The notes: generated by a model not told the origin, from the sequence alone. A DNA stretch of 64,000 bases from Anaeromicropila populeti (GCF_900112775.1 NZ_FOYZ01000004.1:90530-154529), one strand, 5' to 3'. Positions 50,895-62,700 are shown, counted from the first letter of the stretch. Program-made: numbers and translations.

Positions 50895-51992
50895 GTGGAC
50901 AGTCCGATAATTACCAAAAAATATGTTAAGGGAAACCGCATAATTAAGAACATTCAAAAGCAAAGCAAAAAAAGTTATTCTAGGATAAAAGTCAAATTTC
51001 CAAAAGCATTTATAGGAAAGGTTGTTCAAGAAAGTGGATTTGTTGACTTAAGTGAAGAAAAACATAAGGATGGACAGAATATAAACACTAAGGAAGAAAG
51101 CTTATTAGATAGAATAAAGCAGAGTGGTCTTACTGGAATGAGCGGAAATGGTTTTTCAGTATATAAAAAATTAGAGGAAGTTATAAAATCAACTGCATCA
51201 GAGAAAGTGTTAATCATAAATGGAGCAGAGTGTGATCCTGGATTAATACACGATGAATGGCTTTTAAGAAATAGAATGGATGAAATTATTGAGGGCAGTA
51301 AAATAGTTTCTTCATTAATAAAAGCAAGAAAGGTATATTTAGCTGTAAAAATTGAAAATATAGGTCGAGTTTCAGGCATGGAAGTAAAAGTACTGCCTAA
51401 TAAGTATCCAGTTGGTGCAGAAAAAGTGGTTATTAAGCATGTCCTAAATGTTGAGTTAAGCAGGGGAGAAATTCCTGTACATAAAGGTATTCTTGTTATG
51501 AATGTTCAGACAGTAATTGCAATAGGACAGATACAAAAGGGTACCTATCTGAATAATACCAGATATATAACAGCAGCAGATTGTACGAATGGAATAGCAA
51601 AGGCTGTTAGAGTTGATTATGGTATGAGTGTTGAAGAAGTTGCCGCTAAGGTGTTAGGAGAAAAAAAGGAGAAGAAGATTTACTTGGGTGGCGGTGTTAT
51701 GGATGCACATTTGTTGAAAAATGGAGAAACCATAACAGAAACAATTAACTTTGTGGGATATGGTTCTGGAATTACATACAACAATGAAGCGAAATGTAGA
51801 AAATGTGGAGCGTGTTCAAGAAATTGTCCAATGGGCATTAAAGTAATAAAAATTGTTCGTCATTATGATAAGAAACTTAAACTGGATAAAGAAGCATTTT
51901 CTCCTGATTTGTGTCTGAAATGTGGAGCATGTTCTTTTGTATGTCCAGCAGGCAAGAATGTAATGTGGATTATGAATAAAATGAATGAATAG
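50895..51992 (+). CDS. RnfC/PrdC-like iron-sulfur electron-transfer protein
   Basis: 365 residues. The RnfC-type core is GLTGMSGNGFSVYKKLEEVI, LIINGAECDPGLIHDEWLLR, with a later IYLGGGVMDAHLL. Two [4Fe-4S] ferredoxin motifs close the protein: CRKCGACSRNCPMG and CLKCGACSFVCPAG. In RnfC this part takes electrons from NADH/ferredoxin at the membrane; in PrdC it feeds proline reductase. No Rnf or proline-reductase subunits are adjacent, so its role is open. Start is GTG 50895 with GAGGGGGA upstream. It could donate electrons linked to the NRPS cluster 170 bases downstream. Confidence 0.8.
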   Translation: MDSPIITKKYVKGNRIIKNIQKQSKKSYSRIKVKFPKAFIGKVVQESGFVDLSEEKHKDGQNINTKEESLLDRIKQSGLTGMSGNGFSVYKKLEEVIKSTASEKVLIINGAECDPGLIHDEWLLRNRMDEIIEGSKIVSSLIKARKVYLAVKIENIGRVSGMEVKVLPNKYPVGAEKVVIKHVLNVELSRGEIPVHKGILVMNVQTVIAIGQIQKGTYLNNTRYITAADCTNGIAKAVRVDYGMSVEEVAAKVLGEKKEKKIYLGGGVMDAHLLKNGETITETINFVGYGSGITYNNEAKCRKCGACSRNCPMGIKVIKIVRHYDKKLKLDKEAFSPDLCLKCGACSFVCPAGKNVMWIMNKMNE

Positions 51993-52109
51993 AAGAGGTT
52001 ATGGCATGATCCTTTGGTTCGTAATTATTATTTAATTTTAAGTATACTACAACCATTGGTATCATGCTGTTTTATATGAAGATTTACTAAACGGTTAATG
52101 AATAGCTGG

Positions 52110-52132
52110 TTATTCAAGTTAAACTTGAATAA
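52110..52132 (+). promoter_or_regulatory. 23-bp perfect palindrome before the NRPS operon
   Basis: TTATTCAAGTT-A-AACTTGAATAA: 11-bp arms around one base, 48 bases before the first NRPS start codon. No T-run follows, so it is not a terminator. The right half plus TGA recurs at 50811. Probable operator of a dimeric regulator. Confidence 0.6.
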
Positions 52133-52179
52133 TGAGAGAATAAACTAAAGAAAGAAATAGGTTGGTGGGGAATATGTAC

Positions 52180-55100
52180 ATGAACAATATTATGTGTACA
52201 ATTGAGAATAATGTGAAAATGTACTCAGATAAAATAGCCATACAATGTGGTGATGAATGTTTAACATATGAAGAAGTTCAAAGAAAATATAATCATATTG
52301 CAATGCAGCTCATTCAAAATTCAAAGGCTGCTGCAAATGTAGTAATTTTTGTGGAAAAAGGAGCTGATTTGGTAATTTCAATTCTTGGAACTTTAAAGGC
52401 TGGATTCGTATTTATTCCAATTGATATTAATATGCCTAAAAAAAGAATTGAAATGATAATTAAGAAATCAGAACCAACATGGATTGTTACAAAGTGTGGT
52501 TTACTAGAGAATCTGAAAGCTGTAATTGCTGAATTAAAAAATGTGAAAGTATTAATCATTGAGGATGAATTAAAATTAATAGAAAATGTACACAATGAAA
52601 AATTAAGTTCATTTTCAATGGACATTGACAAAATGAATATACCTGTTAATAAGTATGCATACATATATTTTACATCTGGATCTACAGGAGAACCAAAAGG
52701 AGTATTAGGGAGAAGCAGAAGTTTAAAACACTTTATAGATTGGGAAATTAACGAGTTTAAATTAAATGAAAATGTTGTAGTGAGTCAATTAACCTCTCCA
52801 TCATTCGATCCATTTCTAAGAGATATATTTGTACCACTATGTGCAGGAGGGAAACTCTGCATTCCACCTACACAGGACATTATTCTTGAACCTAAAAAAT
52901 TGATTGATTGGATTGAGGTTTCTAAAGTTTCCGCAATACATATGGTGCCATCACTGTTTAGTATTATGACACAAAATATTGAGAGCATTAAAAAATTATC
53001 AACGCTTAATTATATTTTTTTAGCAGGAGAAATACTTCGTGGAAGTTGTGTAAAAGAATTTATTGAGAAGTTTGGAGATAGTATTCAGTTAGTTAATTTA
53101 TATGGACCAACTGAGACTACACTCGCAAAAATGTTTTACCGCGTTCAGAGTTCGGACGTAAACAGAAGTATAATACCAGTTGGCAAGCCACTTTCTCAAA
53201 CAGAAATACTTATTTTAGATGATAACATGGTGAAGTGTCCAGTTGGAAATATTGGGAACATATACATTCGAACACCATATATATCATCCGGTTACTATAA
53301 GGAAAAAGAACAAACCAGACAAGTATTTATTCAAAATCCATTTTCTTCAAATAGTCAGGATATCATCTATAAAACAGGAGATATTGGAAGGTGTTTAATT
53401 GATGGAAATGTTGAGGTATTAGGCAGAAAAGATAATCAAGTTAAGATAAGTGGAGTTCGTATTGAACTAAGTGAAATTGAAAATGCACTCTTAAATTATG
53501 AAAAGATTAACGATGTTGTGGTGGTAGCAAAAGAAAATGATCGACATGAAAAATACCTTATTGGATATTATATAGCTGACCAGGTAATCGATACATCAGA
53601 GCTTAAGGTATTTTTAAAAAGTTATATTCAAGAATTTATGATACCTAAATATTTTATGCAAGTAGACAAATTTCCCGTATTGCCTAGTGGGAAAATTAAT
53701 AGAAGAGAACTTCCAGAGGTAAATGAAAAAGAATTTAATGCAAAAAATTTTGTTGCTCCACGCAATGAAATAGAAAAAGGCTTTGCAAAAATATGGGAAT
53801 TAGTTCTTGACGTTGAAAGAGTTGGTATTGAAGATAATTTTTTTATGCTTGGCGGAAATTCTTTAAAGGCAATTAAAGCTTTTTCTATATTATCTGAAGA
53901 ATATGAATTTAGTATTAATGATATATTTAAATATGGAAAAATTAGTGAAATAGTTAAGAGAAGCAAAAAAAAGAAAGTGGGTATTGCTGAAAAATTTCAG
54001 CAGCTTTATAAAATTTCCACAAATAGTTTGCTTGAACAGACTATAAGCAATGGTATGTCTGAGAAATTAGAAAAATATCGCAAAAAAGCGGAAAAGTATA
54101 AGGCGTATAAGAAGTTAGAAAAAAATAATTATAATAAAATTATATTAATGGGGGCTACCGGTTTTTTGGGTATAAACGTCCTAAATGCACTTTTAACGAT
54201 GACAGATGCTTGTATTTACGTAATTATTAGAGGAAAGAGTTTGGAAGAAGCAAATGAGAGGCTGAAACAGAAGTTTAGTTTCTATTTTGAGGAGTGTGTA
54301 TATAGGCAAAACATAAATCGTATTGTTGTATTCAATGGAGATTTAACAGAACAATATTTTGGATTAAATGAGAATGAATACAACAAACTGGCTGATAACA
54401 TAGAATGTATTATTAACTGTGCGGCAAATGTAAGTCATTATGGTGATTACAGCAAGTTTTACAAGATAAATGTTGGCGGCGTAGAGAAATTGATTAAATT
54501 TGCAATGACGGGAAAGAATAAAGTTCTGAATCACATATCTACAACTGGTGTTGCAAGAGGAAAAGTAGAAGACAAAGATTTTGTTGTATACACAGAAGAC
54601 GATTGTGACCTTGGACAAGTAATTGAATCACCATACAACCTTACAAAGCTTGAAGCAGAAAAAATTATTCATGATGCGCGAAAACAAGGGTTAAAGGCGA
54701 ATATTATGCGTGTTGGAAATCTTGTGTTTAACACAGAAACTGGAAAATTCCAAGAGAACATTGAAGAGAGTGGACTGTATGCTTTGATAAAGGCATTTGT
54801 AAAAATAAAAGCATTTCCTAATATAGAGAATGGTGCTTTTGAGTTTTCTTATGTAAATTATGTTAGTCAGGCAATTGTTAATTTAGTGAATATAAAAAAC
54901 TTAGAAAATGAAACCTATAATATTTTTAATAATCGTTATGATGGATTAGTCAAATTAGGGAAATACTTAATGAAGAGGGGGTATGATGTAGAAGTAGCAG
55001 AGATGAAATATTTTCTTGAAAATTTAGAAAAGTCTTATGCTAATCCTGATTTGAAGCCGTATGTTAATGAGATTCTATTGCATACAAGAATGCTGGAAGG

Positions 55101-55245
55101 TAAAAAGCAAACTGTATTTTATATGCTTGGAGAAAAAACGAATTACGTCTTAAAGAACTTAAATATGCAGTGGGCCGAATTTGATGAAGATTTAGCTTAC
55201 AAAATGGTACGTAATTGCGAAATGCTAGGCTTTATAAACAAATAG
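52180..55245 (+). CDS. NRPS module A-T-R with terminal thioester reductase
   Basis: 1022 residues. Adenylation domain (about 1-505): A3 YFTSGSTGEPKGV (about 161), A5 NLYGPTETT, A7 YKTGD, A8 GRKDNQVKISGVRIE, A10 LPSGKINRREL. Thiolation LGGNSLKAI (about 557). Thioester reductase (about 650-1020), a short-chain dehydrogenase: GATGFLG NADP loop (about 657), STTG and YNLTK (Tyr/Lys pair, about 818). It activates one amino acid and reduces the finished thioester to an aldehyde (or alcohol). Specificity residues read by hand: D-P-R-H-F-A-L-L-A; no known match offered. It has no C domain and must accept the chain from the terminal C of the big NRPS. Start: ATG 52180 has GGTGGGG 9 bases upstream; ATG 52174 is possible. 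Confidence 0.9.
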   Translation: MNNIMCTIENNVKMYSDKIAIQCGDECLTYEEVQRKYNHIAMQLIQNSKAAANVVIFVEKGADLVISILGTLKAGFVFIPIDINMPKKRIEMIIKKSEPTWIVTKCGLLENLKAVIAELKNVKVLIIEDELKLIENVHNEKLSSFSMDIDKMNIPVNKYAYIYFTSGSTGEPKGVLGRSRSLKHFIDWEINEFKLNENVVVSQLTSPSFDPFLRDIFVPLCAGGKLCIPPTQDIILEPKKLIDWIEVSKVSAIHMVPSLFSIMTQNIESIKKLSTLNYIFLAGEILRGSCVKEFIEKFGDSIQLVNLYGPTETTLAKMFYRVQSSDVNRSIIPVGKPLSQTEILILDDNMVKCPVGNIGNIYIRTPYISSGYYKEKEQTRQVFIQNPFSSNSQDIIYKTGDIGRCLIDGNVEVLGRKDNQVKISGVRIELSEIENALLNYEKINDVVVVAKENDRHEKYLIGYYIADQVIDTSELKVFLKSYIQEFMIPKYFMQVDKFPVLPSGKINRRELPEVNEKEFNAKNFVAPRNEIEKGFAKIWELVLDVERVGIEDNFFMLGGNSLKAIKAFSILSEEYEFSINDIFKYGKISEIVKRSKKKKVGIAEKFQQLYKISTNSLLEQTISNGMSEKLEKYRKKAEKYKAYKKLEKNNYNKIILMGATGFLGINVLNALLTMTDACIYVIIRGKSLEEANERLKQKFSFYFEECVYRQNINRIVVFNGDLTEQYFGLNENEYNKLADNIECIINCAANVSHYGDYSKFYKINVGGVEKLIKFAMTGKNKVLNHISTTGVARGKVEDKDFVVYTEDDCDLGQVIESPYNLTKLEAEKIIHDARKQGLKANIMRVGNLVFNTETGKFQENIEESGLYALIKAFVKIKAFPNIENGAFEFSYVNYVSQAIVNLVNIKNLENETYNIFNNRYDGLVKLGKYLMKRGYDVEVAEMKYFLENLEKSYANPDLKPYVNEILLHTRMLEGKKQTVFYMLGEKTNYVLKNLNMQWAEFDEDLAYKMVRNCEMLGFINK

Positions 55246-55280
55246 TAATATATTTTTAAACAATAAAGGGGAATTTTGAA

Positions 55281-56657
55281 ATGGAAAAAATTGACGGAGT
55301 TAACTTAACTGAAGGAAGTATATCCAAAAAAATTATTTCTTTTGCAATACCATTGCTGTTTGGGTACATACTTTATACAGGCTATAACATTGTAGATATG
55401 ATATGGGTAGGAAATTTATTAGGTAAAGATGCGGTGGCAGCATCATCAGTTAGTTTTGTTTTAATCTATATTTTAATTTCATTAGCATCTGGAGCATCAA
55501 CTGGAACGGCAGTACTAATTGCACGCTATTATGGTGCAAAGAAGTATGACAAAGTAGAAAAGGTTGCAAGCAATTCGTATTTTCTATCAATTATTATTAG
55601 TATTATTTTAACTGTTATTGGTTTGTGCAGTTATAACCTTGTGCTTAAATTTGTAAATGTAACTGGAAATATATTTAATTTAGCTTCAGGTTATTTAAGA
55701 ATTTGTCTGTTTGGCTTTATATTTATGTATATGTTCTTCCTTGCCATAGCGATATTAAGGGGAATAGGGGATACCATGTCATCTTTAGTTTTTCTTGTTA
55801 TCTCTTCTGTAGTGAACATTGTACTTGATCCATTTTTAATTAGTGGAATTGGTCCATTTAAGAAACTTGGATTAAATGGTGCGGCCTATGCAACAGTTAT
55901 TGCACAAGCAATAGCAGTTGTTATCGGATTATTGTTTATAGGAAGAAAAAACAAACTGCTTAAGTTTGACCCTAGAAAATTTATTCCAGATAAGCAGATT
56001 ATGATGGACTTAATTAAACTTAGTTTTCCAACTGCAATGCAACAGGTGTTGCTTTCAGTTGGTATAAGCATTGTTTCGTCGTATGTAAACAGTTTTGGAA
56101 AAGATGTAACAGCAGGCTATGGTGTTGCAACAAAGATTGACTCAATTGTGACCATGGTAGTTATGGCGTTGAGTGCAGCTACAACATCAATTACAGGTCA
56201 ATTAATTGGGGCAAAGAAGGAAGAGAGAGTAAAAGAAGTGTTTCGAAGTGGAATTATAATATCTATAGTTCCAGCATTACTTGTTACAGTGTTATCTCTT
56301 TTGATACCAGAGCAAATACTATCTTTGTTTGTGCCAAATAAAGAGGTATTGGAGATTGGAGCATCTTATTTGAGAATTGTTAGCCTTGGATATATGGCAG
56401 TAACTGCTACATCTATACTTACAGGAATTTTTAGTGGTGCAGGAAAGACCTTTATGACAATGGTTTTTACAATTGTACAATTATGGTTAATTAGAATACC
56501 TATTACTTCAATTGCTTCAAAAACATCACTAAATTATAAAGGAATTTGGATTGCTATCTTAATTAGTAATGTCAGCGGGCTGATTATTAATATGATATTT
56601 TATTTTTGGGGCGGATGGAAGAAAACAACAGTAAAAAGTAAAAATATAGTACAGTAA
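55281..56657 (+). CDS. MATE family efflux transporter
   Basis: 458 residues with twelve membrane helices in two equal halves and MATE-type motifs near the N-terminus (TEGSISKKIISFAIPLLFGY) and middle (ATKIDSIVTMVVMALSAATT). MATE pumps export cationic drugs or metabolites against sodium or proton gradients. Its place between the two NRPS genes (gaps of 35 and 52 bases) makes it the likely exporter or self-protection pump for the product. Confidence 0.9.
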   Translation: MEKIDGVNLTEGSISKKIISFAIPLLFGYILYTGYNIVDMIWVGNLLGKDAVAASSVSFVLIYILISLASGASTGTAVLIARYYGAKKYDKVEKVASNSYFLSIIISIILTVIGLCSYNLVLKFVNVTGNIFNLASGYLRICLFGFIFMYMFFLAIAILRGIGDTMSSLVFLVISSVVNIVLDPFLISGIGPFKKLGLNGAAYATVIAQAIAVVIGLLFIGRKNKLLKFDPRKFIPDKQIMMDLIKLSFPTAMQQVLLSVGISIVSSYVNSFGKDVTAGYGVATKIDSIVTMVVMALSAATTSITGQLIGAKKEERVKEVFRSGIIISIVPALLVTVLSLLIPEQILSLFVPNKEVLEIGASYLRIVSLGYMAVTATSILTGIFSGAGKTFMTMVFTIVQLWLIRIPITSIASKTSLNYKGIWIAILISNVSGLIINMIFYFWGGWKKTTVKSKNIVQ

Positions 56658-56709
56658 GAAATATTATTGTGAGGGAAAACGGTAGTTAACAAATGTACGG
56701 AGGAAAATT

Positions 56710-59700
56710 ATGAAAACAAGTAATTTAATTGCTCTTTTTATAAATAAGGCTGCGGAAGATAAAGGAATTATTACTTACATAAATGGAGAACTAGAAGAGA
56801 AGAGAGCTTCTATCAAAGAGCTATATAAGGAAGCTAAAGAACTTTTGCATGAACTTCAATTGAAAGGTATAAAGCCTGGGGATGAACTAGTATTTCAACT
56901 TGCTGATAATGAGTCCATGGTAAGAGCATTTTGGGCAAGTATATTAGGAGGAATTATTCCTATTCCATTACCTGTAGGAGTTGGAGAAGAGCAGCAAAGT
57001 AAAGTAACTAATATTTTAAAAACATTAACCCATCCCCATATACTTACAACTCAGATGGTATTAACAGGGTTACAAGGAACGCTTCAAGAGAATTTACAAG
57101 ATAAGCGCTTTCAGAGTATTAATGACATTATTATATTAATGGATGATATTGTTCTAAATAATGAATCATGTGAAATATATCAAGCAGAGGCACAGGATGT
57201 GGCAATGATTCAATTTTCTTCAGGCTCAACAGGGATGCCAAAGGGTGTAGTTCTAACGCATGAAATGATTATTTCGGGTGTATTGGCAATGGAATCCAGA
57301 GCAGACAGAAATCCTGACGATGTAATGCTTACGTGGCTTCCGTTAAGTCATACAATGGGACTAATTGCAACACATATTTATCCTATATATTTTAATGTAC
57401 CGCTTTATGTTATGCCTACAGAACTTTTTTTGAAAAATCCAATGTTATGGATGAAAAAGACAAGTGAGTATAAAGCCACAATGTTATTTGCCCCAAATTT
57501 TGCTCTAAATTATTTTGTATCTTTATTCAAAGAACAATATGCACAAGACTGGGATCTTTCAAGTGTAAAATTTATTATTAATGGTGGTGAACCTGTTGCA
57601 AAAGAAACCTGTGATATTTTTCTGAAGATGCTAGAGAAGTATGGAATGAAATCTTGTGTTATGACACCGTCCTATGGAATGTCTGAATCAGCATCTATTA
57701 TTACGGTATCTGATATAAAACGGGGTTTTACTTATGTTAATTTAGATAGAGACAGCGTGATTATTGGACAACACGTAGAGGAAATTGATTTAAATAATAT
57801 AGAAAATAGCAGTAAGAAGGTGACTTTTGTAAGCGTAGGTACCCAGGTTACCAATTGTATGGTTAAAATATATAATGACGAGGGCTTTGAATTAGGTGAA
57901 GATATTATAGGGAATATCTGGGTTAGAGGAGTTAACATTTTTAATGAGTATTACAAGCAGCCAGAAGAAACTAAGAATGCCTATTCAGCTGAGGGGTGGT
58001 TTAAGACAGGTGACGTTGGCTTTGTACGAGATGGAGAATTATTTATTACTGGAAGAGCAAAAGATATTATTTTTGTCAACGGTAAGAATTATTATCCTCA
58101 TGATATTGAAGATGTGGCAGAAAAATCTGGATTAATACACCCAGGTACAGTTGCTGCATGTGGTGTGTATAATAGAGAAATTGGAACAGATGATATTATT
58201 ATATTCATACAAACAAAACAGAACATAGAAGCATTCACTATAATGGCAGAGGGAATGAAAAAGTATTTAAGCAGGCAGATGGGATTAGAAATTGCAAATG
58301 TAGTTCCTATGGATATGTTTCCGCGAACAGCATCAGGAAAAATACAAAAATATAAGCTTGTTAGAATGTATGAAGATAATAATTTTGAATCAGTGCTTGG
58401 AGAAATGAAAAATCATATATGTTCGGATAGTGTACAGGCAACCTGTTTCAATGAATCTATTACACCTATGGAGCAGCAGCTTATTGAAATGTGCAAAGAA
58501 ATAGTAACAAGCACTACTATTAATATCAAGGAAGGGCTTTTAGAAAACGGTTTTAATTCATTAAAAACTTCAATTTTGTGTGCAAGAATTTACAAGGAAA
58601 ATAATGTAAATATATCTCTGGATGATGCGTTGAGGGCAAAAACATTAAAAGATATAGCATTAATGATAGAAAATAATACAAAATGCAGTTATCACGAAAT
58701 AAAGAAGATAGCTCAACAAGATAGTTATACGCTTTCATCTTCTCAGAAGCGTATTTATATGTTGAGTCAGTTGGAGAGTAATAATACAAATTATAACCTT
58801 CCATATGCAATGCTAGTCCAGGGAAAAATAGATAAAAATAGATTGGAAAAAGCATTTCAGTCTATGATAGACAGACATGAAATATTAAGGACCACATTTG
58901 AGATGAAGAATGGTGAGCTGGTTCAGGTAGTTCATCCTTTTATGAATTTTACATTAAACCTTGTTAGTGCTGATGAGAAAGATGTGTCTTATTTGTTGAG
59001 CGACCTGGTTCTGCCATTTGTACTAAGTCAAGGGCCACTTATTAGAGCTGTCTTAATAGATTTAAATGAAGATAAAAAAATATTATTTATTGATATGCAT
59101 CATATTATTTCAGATGGTACATCAATGGGTATTTTTAGAAGTGAATTGTTAAAGTTGTATTATCAAGAGAAGTTACTGCCTCTTGAGTTACAATATAAGG
59201 AATATGCTGTTTGGCAGAACGAAAGACTAAAGTCTGAAGAAATGAAATTACAAGAGTCATATTGGCTAAAACAATTCTCAGAAGAACCAGAAGCATTAAA
59301 TCTGCCTACAGATTTCCCAAGACCATCTTTACAAAGTGTTGAAGGAAGCAGAGCTAGTTTTGTAATAGAAAATCATTTATCTAAGAAAATACATCAACTT
59401 GTTATAGACAAAAAGTCAACGTTGTATATGGTTTTACTGGCGGCATACAATGTACTTCTTTTCAAATATACAAATCAAAGTGAAATCATAGTTGGAACCC
59501 CGATTGCTGGAAGAACAAATACAGAAATTCAAAATGTAATGGGAATGTTTGTGAATACCTTAGCAATGAAAAATGCACCTTCCCAAAACAAAACGTTTTC
59601 TGAATTTTTACAGGAAGTAAAGGAGAATGCTTTCAAAGCGTATGAAAATCAAGAATATCAATTTGATATGTTAGTTGAAAAATTAAATATTGCTAGAGAG

Positions 59701-62700
59701 TTGAGCAAAAATCCTCTGTTCGACACTATGTTTATTGTACAAGATGTAAATAATGAGCTGATAACAACAAAGGATTTTACAATCATCCCTTATTCACTTG
59801 ATAGAAAAACTTCATTATTTGATATTACAATTGAAGTAACAGATAGGGTTAGTGAAATTCATGTGGAGATAGAGTATTGTACCCAATTGTTTCAATTAGC
59901 TACAATAGAAAGATTGTTTACTCATTATATAAATATTTTAAACAGCATAACAGAAAACCCTTACCTTCTTTTAGCGGATGTAGCTATGGTAAATGAAGAT
60001 GAAATAAGGACAATTAATCAATTTAATCATACAGAGTATAAAATTGACTTTAATGAAACAATTAATTCTCTATTCCAAAAACAAGCTATAAAGGCACCTA
60101 AAAATAAGGCAGTACTATATAACAACAGAACGGTTACTTATGAAGAATTAGATAAGAAATCAAACTCACTTGCCCGATACTTGAGAAAGCTGGGAATTGA
60201 AAAGGAAAGCCGAGTTGGGATTATTGGTGAACGTTCACCAGAGATTATAATAGGTGTACTGGGAATTATAAAGGCAGGTGCATCATTTGTACCGCTAAAC
60301 TATACATATCCACAAGAAAACTTAAATTATATGCTTAAAGACTGTAATGCACAGTTTATTTTAAAATATCATTTTGAAAAAAACTTTCTAATTAAAGAAA
60401 TAGACTTGGAATGCAAAGATATCTTTGAGGAAGACGATTCGCCAGTAGAGAACATAACAGATGGATCAAATTTGCTTTATACTATTTATACTTCTGGAAC
60501 TACAGGAAAGCCAAAGGGCGCAATGATTGAACATAAAAATATAGTAAACCTTATTCAGTTTGAGTTTAATAATACAAACATTAATTTTGGCGGCAAAAGC
60601 CTGCAATTTACAACAATGAGCTTTGATGTCTGCTATCAGGAGATTTTCTCCACACTATTAAAAGGAGGGGAACTATATATTATTGACGAAGATAGTAAAA
60701 AGGATGTCAAAATACTATTTGATTTTATAAATGATAACAAGATAGAAACAGTATTTTTACCAACAGCATTCTTAAAGCTTATTATGAGTGATAAAAAATA
60801 TTGTTCGGAAATCCCTTTATGCATAAAGCATATTGTAACAGCAGGAGAACAGCTCATCATATCAAAAGAGTTTATTAGTAGTTTAGAAAATCGGGATATT
60901 TATCTGCATAACCACTATGGACCTTCAGAAACTCATGTAGTTACAACAAAAACATTGCATAAGGAGGATATTCAATTAATACCGTCTATAGGAAACCCGA
61001 TAGTCAATACTAAAATATATATTTTAGATGAAAAAATGAAACATAAAGGAATTGGAATACCAGGAGAATTATATATTGCAGGTGATTCGGTAGGACGCGG
61101 ATATATAAATAATAGGGAATTGACAAAAGAGCGGTTTATTGATGATCCATTTTGTCCTGGCAGCAGAATGTATAAGACAGGGGATTTAGCGAGATGGCTG
61201 CCTAATGGTGAAATTTATTTTATGGGCAGGCTGGATCATCAGGTTAAAATCAGGGGATTCAGGGTAGAAGTTGGTGGTATTGAGACCCAGCTGGTGAAGC
61301 ATAGTTCTATTAAAGATGCATGCGTTATTGTGAAAAAAAATGAACAGGGACTTAGCTATTTGTGTGCTTACATTGTGTGTACCTATCAAGTAGAAGAAAC
61401 AGAAATTAGAGAGTACTTAGCGCAAGAATTACCTGATTATATGATACCATCCTATTTTGTTCAGTTAGATAAAATTCCATTAAATAGTCATGGAAAAGTT
61501 GACAGAAAATTATTACCAGAACCTGAGGTAAAAAGTAATAATAGTGCAGAATACTGTGGGCCAAAAAATGACTTAGAGCAAAAAGTTGGTGAGATATGGT
61601 GCAATGTACTAGGGGGAGAACAAATTAATGTAAATGGTAACTTTTTTGAGCAAAATGGAAATTCTTTAAGTGCGGTAACACTTGCATCTAAGTTAAATCA
61701 GGAATTGGGTGTAGAAATTCCATTAAAAGAAATATTTAGACATCCTACCATTAGAGAAATTTCTTGTTATATTAGCAAAGCAGAAAAAAATAGTCATAAT
61801 GTTATTGAAACCTTATCTAAAACAATGTTTTACCCGGTATCATCAGCGCAAAAGAGAATTTTAATTTTAAGCAAGATAGAAGACCTAGGTATTCGGTATA
61901 ATATGCCAGTTGTACTATCTCTTGCAGGAGAACTTAACGTGAGCGAATTGGAACATGCTTTTAATCAATTAATTCAGAGGCATGAGATTTTAAGAACAAC
62001 ATTTAGATTTATTTCAGATGAGCCAGTTCAAAAAGTTCACGATTTCTTACAATTAAAAATAGATTCTATAGAAGCAAAAGAAACAGAAATAAAAAAGTAT
62101 TTAGAGGATTTTATTCAGCCCTTTAATCTTGCTGAATTACCATTAATGCGTATAAAATTGCTTAAACACAGTGAGCAAAAGTATACCATGTTACTTGATT
62201 TTCATCATATCATTATAGATGGATATTCCATGAGTATATTAATTAATGAATTAATGCAATTATATCAGGGGATAAGGTTGCCTGAATTACGGATTCAGTA
62301 TAGTGAATTTTCATTTTGGCATAATAATTTACTAAAATCAGATATGGCTAAGAGTCAAGAAAAGTATTGGCTAAAAAAGCTGGAGAATTTTAAATATACA
62401 GAACTTCCTGTAGATAATGTATATACAAATTCAGAGATACTAGCTGGTAACAAAATTCAATATCTAGATACTGAATTAGCAAAGAATATTCAAAAATATT
62501 GTATTAAGAAAAAAATAACTAACTTTGTTTTTTATATCTCCATTTTAAATATTGTAATTAGTAAGGAAATTGGACAAAAGGATCTGAGTATTGGTATACC
62601 TATTGAGAATAGGAAAAATCAAGATCTGGAGAAGTTAATTGGGTTATTCTTAAATGTAATTATCATACGATCAAACATGGATACTTGTAGTACATTTGAA

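Noticed and set aside
52180-55245. LYS2-type alpha-aminoadipate reductase in lysine synthesis
   Set aside because: Same A-T-R order, but bacteria of this group use the diaminopimelate route and the gene is embedded with an NRPS, a MATE pump and an acyltransferase start; kept only as a comparison for specificity.
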